A program made the translations under genes and the position numbers. Below the pieces are notes generated by a model. It worked only from the letters and a program-made list of their open reading frames with translations, ran no database searches and was not told the origin of the DNA. Of a stretch of 17,439 bases of DNA, positions 13,630 through 17,439 are shown piece by piece. Numbering within the stretch: the first letter of the stretch is position 1; each line of letters opens with the position of its first letter. Source of the stretch: Pseudomonadota bacterium (GTDB lineage Bacteria > Pseudomonadota > Gammaproteobacteria > Xanthomonadales > Xanthomonadaceae); contig JAEXAG010000044.1 in NCBI GenBank assembly GCA_023394655.1, positions 1-17,439 of the forward strand. The letters are read 5' to 3'.

Positions 13630-16600
13630 GGCGGGATTGGCGCCACGCCGCGATGCGTGCCGCCAGCTTTTTCGCCGATACCCCGCCCTTCGCGCCGATC
13701 TCCTGCGCGTAGGTGGCGACGCGCAGCTCCTCCAGCTCACGGCGCAGGATGCCGGCGGTTTCATCACCGACAGCGGCGTCCCCCAGCGCGTCGACGAAAG
13801 GCTTCAGCTCCAGCATCCGCGCCTGGTCCTTCTGCGGATCGCGTTGCGCGCGCTCGGCACGCAGGGCCAGCGCCTTGAGATAGCGCGGCAGCTCCGACAG
13901 CGTGTCGGCGGCCGTATCGCGCAGGAATCCCGGGTGTGCCAGCGAATCCAGATGCCGGCGCATGTCGTCGAGGTTGCCGCTGGCCCAGCCCATCAACTTC
14001 GACTCCAACCGCGCGCGGACGTCGGCCACCCCGGTCAGGATCGCTTCGGCCTGCTGCAGCCGGCGCATCGCCTCGCCGAACAAGGACTTGCCGAGGGCTT
14101 CGGCGCGGGCATCGAATGTCGCGGCATCGCGGATGTCCCAGAGCCCGTCGCTGGTCAGCGCGGCGAACGCACCTTCCACGATGTCCTCGCGCAGGACGTC
14201 GGCATCACGCGCGACCGGCTTGCGGAACGCATCGGCCTTGGTCACGGGCTGGTCGATCGCGGCATGCAGCAGCCCGGTCTTCGGCTGCACCGGCAACTGC
14301 CGGCGCGCCTGCTTCAACTTGTCTGCCAGCGCGATCCGCAGCAGCCGGCGCACGCCCGCCACATGCGCCCGCGCCGCGACATCCGCCTGCGCGTGGACCT
14401 GGACCGACACCGCATCGCCATCGTCGTGCAGCGCCGGATAGGCCGGAATGCCGCCATCGCCGGTCACCTGCCGCGGGACGCCGTGCTCGGGGAATCGGGT
14501 CAGCCCGGCCCGTGCCAGTTCGCGTGCGGCACGGCCGGCGAACGCGCGCTGGGCACGGTCGCCGAACTTCGCCCGCAGGGCCTCGAGGTCGCGCGAGGTA
14601 GCCAGCACATGCCGCCCCGCTTCATCCTGCAACTGCAGGTGGATGCGCAGATGCGGCTCGATGCCGGCTTCGTCGAAATCACTCGCAGCCACCTCCGCGC
14701 CGGTCAGGCGCTTGAGGAAGCGCGCGAGCGTCGCCGGCATCGCATCGGCTTCCGGCTCGCGGTGCGCCTCAGAGAAGGCGCGGGCGAAATCCGGCGCCGG
14801 CACAAAGTTGCGCCGGAGGCTCTTCGGCAGCGATTTGATCAGCGCCGCCGCCTTGTCCTGCACGAAGCCGGGCGCGAGCCACGAAAGCCGCGCGCCATCG
14901 AGCGCGTTCAAGAGGTGCAGCGGCACCACCACGGTCATGCCGTCGTCCTCCGCGCCGGGCTCGAACCGATAACGCACCGCCAACCGCGCGTCGCCGATCG
15001 CGATGTACGGCGGGAAACGCGCGGCATCGGTTTCGTCGGCCACCAGCAAGTCGTCGCGACGCCATTCCAGCGCCTTGCGCGCCTCCGGCGACAGCGACTT
15101 CACGTGCGCATCCAGCGCCTGCACGTTGTGAACATGCGAGGGCAGGCGGTCCAGATACCACTGCGCCTGCCAGTCCTCGTCCACCACCAGTCCGGCGCGG
15201 CGCAGCTTGGCCTCCTCTTCCTTCGCCGCCGCCAGTGCCTGCAGGTTGCGGGCGAGGAATGCACTGCGCGTGTTCACCTCACCCGGCACCAGCCCTTCGC
15301 GCACGAAGATCGCGCGCGATTCCTCCGGATACAGCGCGCCGTAGTGCACGGGCTTCTTCGGCGCCAGCACCAGCCCGAACAGGCTGATCTGCTCGCTGCC
15401 GATGACACGCCCCTGCGAGCGCGACCAGCGCGGATCATGATGGCGGCGCGCCAGCAAATGCGGCACTTCCGCGATCACCCATTCCGGCTCGATCGCGGCA
15501 TTGGTGATCGCCCACACTTTCTCGGTATCGAGCAAGGTCGCCGACAGCAGCCACGGCGGCGGCTTCTTCGCCAGGGCCGAACCCGGGAACAGCCGGAAGC
15601 GACGGCCACGCGGGCCTTCGTATTCGCCCCGATCGCCAAGGTGGCCGACCTGCGTGGGCAAGCCGGCGATCAATGCGCGATGCAGTCTGGCGTAATCGAC
15701 CCGGGCGATGCCGGTTTCGTCGACTGCCTCGTTGCCGGGCGATCCGGCACGCACTTCAGTTGTTCGGGCACTCGCCCAGCCCAGCTCCTCGCACTGCAGC
15801 TTCAGCTGCCGATGCAGCTCGCGCCATTCGCGCAGGCGCAGGAAGCCGAGGTAATGCTTCTCCGCCCAGCGCCGCAGCTGCGACTGGCTCATGTCCCGAT
15901 GGGCGATGCGGAAGGTTTCCCACAACTTCCAGATGCCGATGAATTCGGATTTCGGATCGGCGAATTCGGCGTGCGCGGCATCCGCGGCGGCACGCGCATC
16001 GGCGGGCCGCTCACGCGGGTCCTGGATGCCGAGGAAGCTCGCGATCGCCAGCATTTCGTGCAGGACGCCCTGCTTCTCGGCGGCAATCAGCATGCGCGAG
16101 AGCTTGACGTCTACCGGCAGCTTCGCCATCTGCCTGCCGATCGCGGTGAGCTTGCGATCGCCATCGATCGCGCCGAGTTCGGCCAGCTGCTGCCAGCCAT
16201 CGGCCACCGCGCGTGGATCCGGCGGCTCCAGGAAGGGGAAACGCTCGATGTCGCCGAGCCCGATGCTCAGCATCCTCAGGATCACGCCGGCCAGTGCCGA
16301 GCGCCGGATCTCGGGGTCGGTGAACTCGGCGCGCGCGAGGAAATCGGCTTCGGAATACAGGCGGATGCAGACGCCGTCGGCGACGCGTCCGCAGCGGCCT
16401 GCGCGCTGGTTGGCGCTGGCCTGCGAGATCGCCTCGATGTGCAGGCGGTCGAGCTTCTGCCTCGGGCTGTAGCGCTTCACCCGTGCGAGGCCGGGATCGA
16501 CCACGTAGCGGATGCGCGGCACGGTGAGCGAAGTCTCGGCGACGTTGGTGGCCAGCACGATGCGGCGCTTCGTGCCCGGCGCGAACACCTTGTCCTGGTC

Positions 16601-17439
16601 CTTCGCGGAAAGCCGCGCGTACAGCGGCACCACCTCGGTGTGGCGATATTTCCGCCGCTCCAGCGCAAGGTGGGCATCGCGGATTTCGCGCTCGCCCGGC
16701 AGGAACACCAGCGTATCGCCGAGCGGATTCTCGCGGGTGATCTCGTCGCAGGCAGCGACGATGCCGTCCAGCAGCGAGTGCACGCCATCGCCGTCCTCGT
16801 CGCCGATGTCGTCCAGCGGGCGATGGCGCACCTCCACCGGGTAGGTGCGGCCTTCCACTTCCACCACCGGTGCGCCGCCGAAATGCTCGGCGAAGCGCGC
16901 GGTGTCGATGGTGGCCGAGGTCACCACCAGCTTCAGGTCGGGCCGGCGCGGCAAGAGCTGCTTGAGATAGCCGAGCAGGAAATCGATGTTGAGGCTGCGC
17001 TCGTGCGCCTCGTCGACGATGATCGTGTCGTAGCGCGACAGCCAGCGGTCGGCCTGGATCTCCGCCAGCAGGATGCCGTCGGTCATGAACTTGATCGCCG
17101 TGGCATCACCGACCTGGTCGTTGAAGCGCACCTGGAAGCCGACCGTGCCGCCGACCGGCACCTGCAGTTCCTCCGCCACGCGTCGCGCAACGGAACGCGC
17201 GGCGATCCGGCGCGGTTGGGTGCAGCCGATCATGCCGGCGGCGCCGCGACCGGCGAGCAGGCACAACTTGGGCAGCTGCGTGGTCTTGCCGGAGCCGGTT
17301 TCCCCGGCCACCACCACCACCTGATGCCGGCGGATCAGCTCGGCGATGTCTTCCGCACGCGCGGCGATCGGCAGCTCGGCATTGATCGTGGCGGCCGGCA
17401 GTTGCGCGGCGCGGCTTTCGCGCGCGGCCAGCGATTGCG
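13622..17439 (-). CDS. hrpA: HrpA, DEAH-box ATP-dependent RNA helicase (N-terminus missing)
   Basis: About 1271 residues are present; the frame stays open to the right edge, and compared with E. coli HrpA (1300) roughly 50 or more N-terminal residues are missing. In the visible fragment (residue 1 at 17437), Walker A GETGSGKT is at 45-52, DEAH at 142-145, SAT at 174-176, and QRAGRCGR at 344-351. HA2 and OB-fold regions follow, then the long C-terminal region (DUF3418-type) that sets HrpA apart from the shorter HrpB. HrpA is linked to mRNA processing and to clearing stalled or collided ribosomes in E. coli. The GTG at 17318-17320 lies inside the conserved VVVAGETGSGKT strand, so it is not the true start; the codons upstream (AELIRRHQ) fit the family. 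No frameshift is evident. Confidence 0.95.
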   Translation of the reverse strand, partial: QSLAARESRAAQLPAATINAELPIAARAEDIAELIRRHQVVVVAGETGSGKTTQLPKLCLLAGRGAAGMIGCTQPRRIAARSVARRVAEELQVPVGGTVGFQVRFNDQVGDATAIKFMTDGILLAEIQADRWLSRYDTIIVDEAHERSLNIDFLLGYLKQLLPRRPDLKLVVTSATIDTARFAEHFGGAPVVEVEGRTYPVEVRHRPLDDIGDEDGDGVHSLLDGIVAACDEITRENPLGDTLVFLPGEREIRDAHLALERRKYRHTEVVPLYARLSAKDQDKVFAPGTKRRIVLATNVAETSLTVPRIRYVVDPGLARVKRYSPRQKLDRLHIEAISQASANQRAGRCGRVADGVCIRLYSEADFLARAEFTDPEIRRSALAGVILRMLSIGLGDIERFPFLEPPDPRAVADGWQQLAELGAIDGDRKLTAIGRQMAKLPVDVKLSRMLIAAEKQGVLHEMLAIASFLGIQDPRERPADARAAADAAHAEFADPKSEFIGIWKLWETFRIAHRDMSQSQLRRWAEKHYLGFLRLREWRELHRQLKLQCEELGWASARTTEVRAGSPGNEAVDETGIARVDYARLHRALIAGLPTQVGHLGDRGEYEGPRGRRFRLFPGSALAKKPPPWLLSATLLDTEKVWAITNAAIEPEWVIAEVPHLLARRHHDPRWSRSQGRVIGSEQISLFGLVLAPKKPVHYGALYPEESRAIFVREGLVPGEVNTRSAFLARNLQALAAAKEEEAKLRRAGLVVDEDWQAQWYLDRLPSHVHNVQALDAHVKSLSPEARKALEWRRDDLLVADETDAARFPPYIAIGDARLAVRYRFEPGAEDDGMTVVVPLHLLNALDGARLSWLAPGFVQDKAAALIKSLPKSLRRNFVPAPDFARAFSEAHREPEADAMPATLARFLKRLTGAEVAASDFDEAGIEPHLRIHLQLQDEAGRHVLATSRDLEALRAKFGDRAQRAFAGRAARELARAGLTRFPEHGVPRQVTGDGGIPAYPALHDDGDAVSVQVHAQADVAARAHVAGVRRLLRIALADKLKQARRQLPVQPKTGLLHAAIDQPVTKADAFRKPVARDADVLREDIVEGAFAALTSDGLWDIRDAATFDARAEALGKSLFGEAMRRLQQAEAILTGVADVRARLESKLMGWASGNLDDMRRHLDSLAHPGFLRDTAADTLSELPRYLKALALRAERAQRDPQKDQARMLELKPFVDALGDAAVGDETAGILRRELEELRVATYAQEIGAKGGVSAKKLAARIAAWRQSRLT

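Noticed and set aside
1..17439. CRISPR arrays, insertion sequences, integrases, tRNA genes or phage defence genes
   Set aside because: No regularly spaced repeats, terminal inverted repeats with a transposase, or tRNA-like folds were seen; all gaps between genes are short.

Overview
The window is GC-rich chromosomal DNA with strong GC bias at third codon positions, so long open frames appear antisense to most genes. Protein content and gene order (glutathione synthetase and a TonB next to the Pil-Chp chemotaxis genes, PBP1B, RelA, HrpA) point to a gammaproteobacterium of the Lysobacter/Xanthomonas group. That assignment rests on recalled family resemblance, not on a search. I see no mobile element, tRNA, rRNA, CRISPR array or clearly transferred island; this reads as core chromosome.

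Left part (1-3438): the first codons of pilJ (end of window), pilI, pilH and pilG lie on the minus strand as one transcription unit for the chemosensory system that controls type IV pilus twitching. A 180-base divergent control region (1412-1591) separates pilG from gshB and a TonB-family gene on the plus strand, which overlap by four bases. The same gene set is known around pilG in Pseudomonas aeruginosa, where the TonB (TonB3) has been linked to twitching.

Middle (3457-8728, minus strand): PBP1B (mrcB), a DinG/YoaA-type iron-sulfur helicase and tsaB are transcribed in that order with gaps of 37 and 33 bases, probably as one operon combining wall synthesis, DNA repair and tRNA t6A modification. 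The 3' end of tsaB meets the 3' end of tonB at a short inverted repeat.

Right part (8845-17439): a large two-domain glycosyltransferase (GT2 plus GT4) is divergent from mrcB and convergent with relA, the two stop codons abutting in TGATCA. relA (ppGpp synthetase, hydrolase site lost, probable GTG start) is divergent from a small secreted protein of unknown function. That gene overlaps tail-to-tail with hrpA, a long DEAH-box RNA helicase whose N-terminus runs off the right edge.

Apart from regulatory gaps of at most 180 bases there is no gene-free stretch over 300 bases. I found no clearly new system. The best leads are the pilus-linked TonB, the orphan GT2-GT4 fusion, the secreted orphan between relA and hrpA, the unresolved relA start and the dyads in the pilG promoter.
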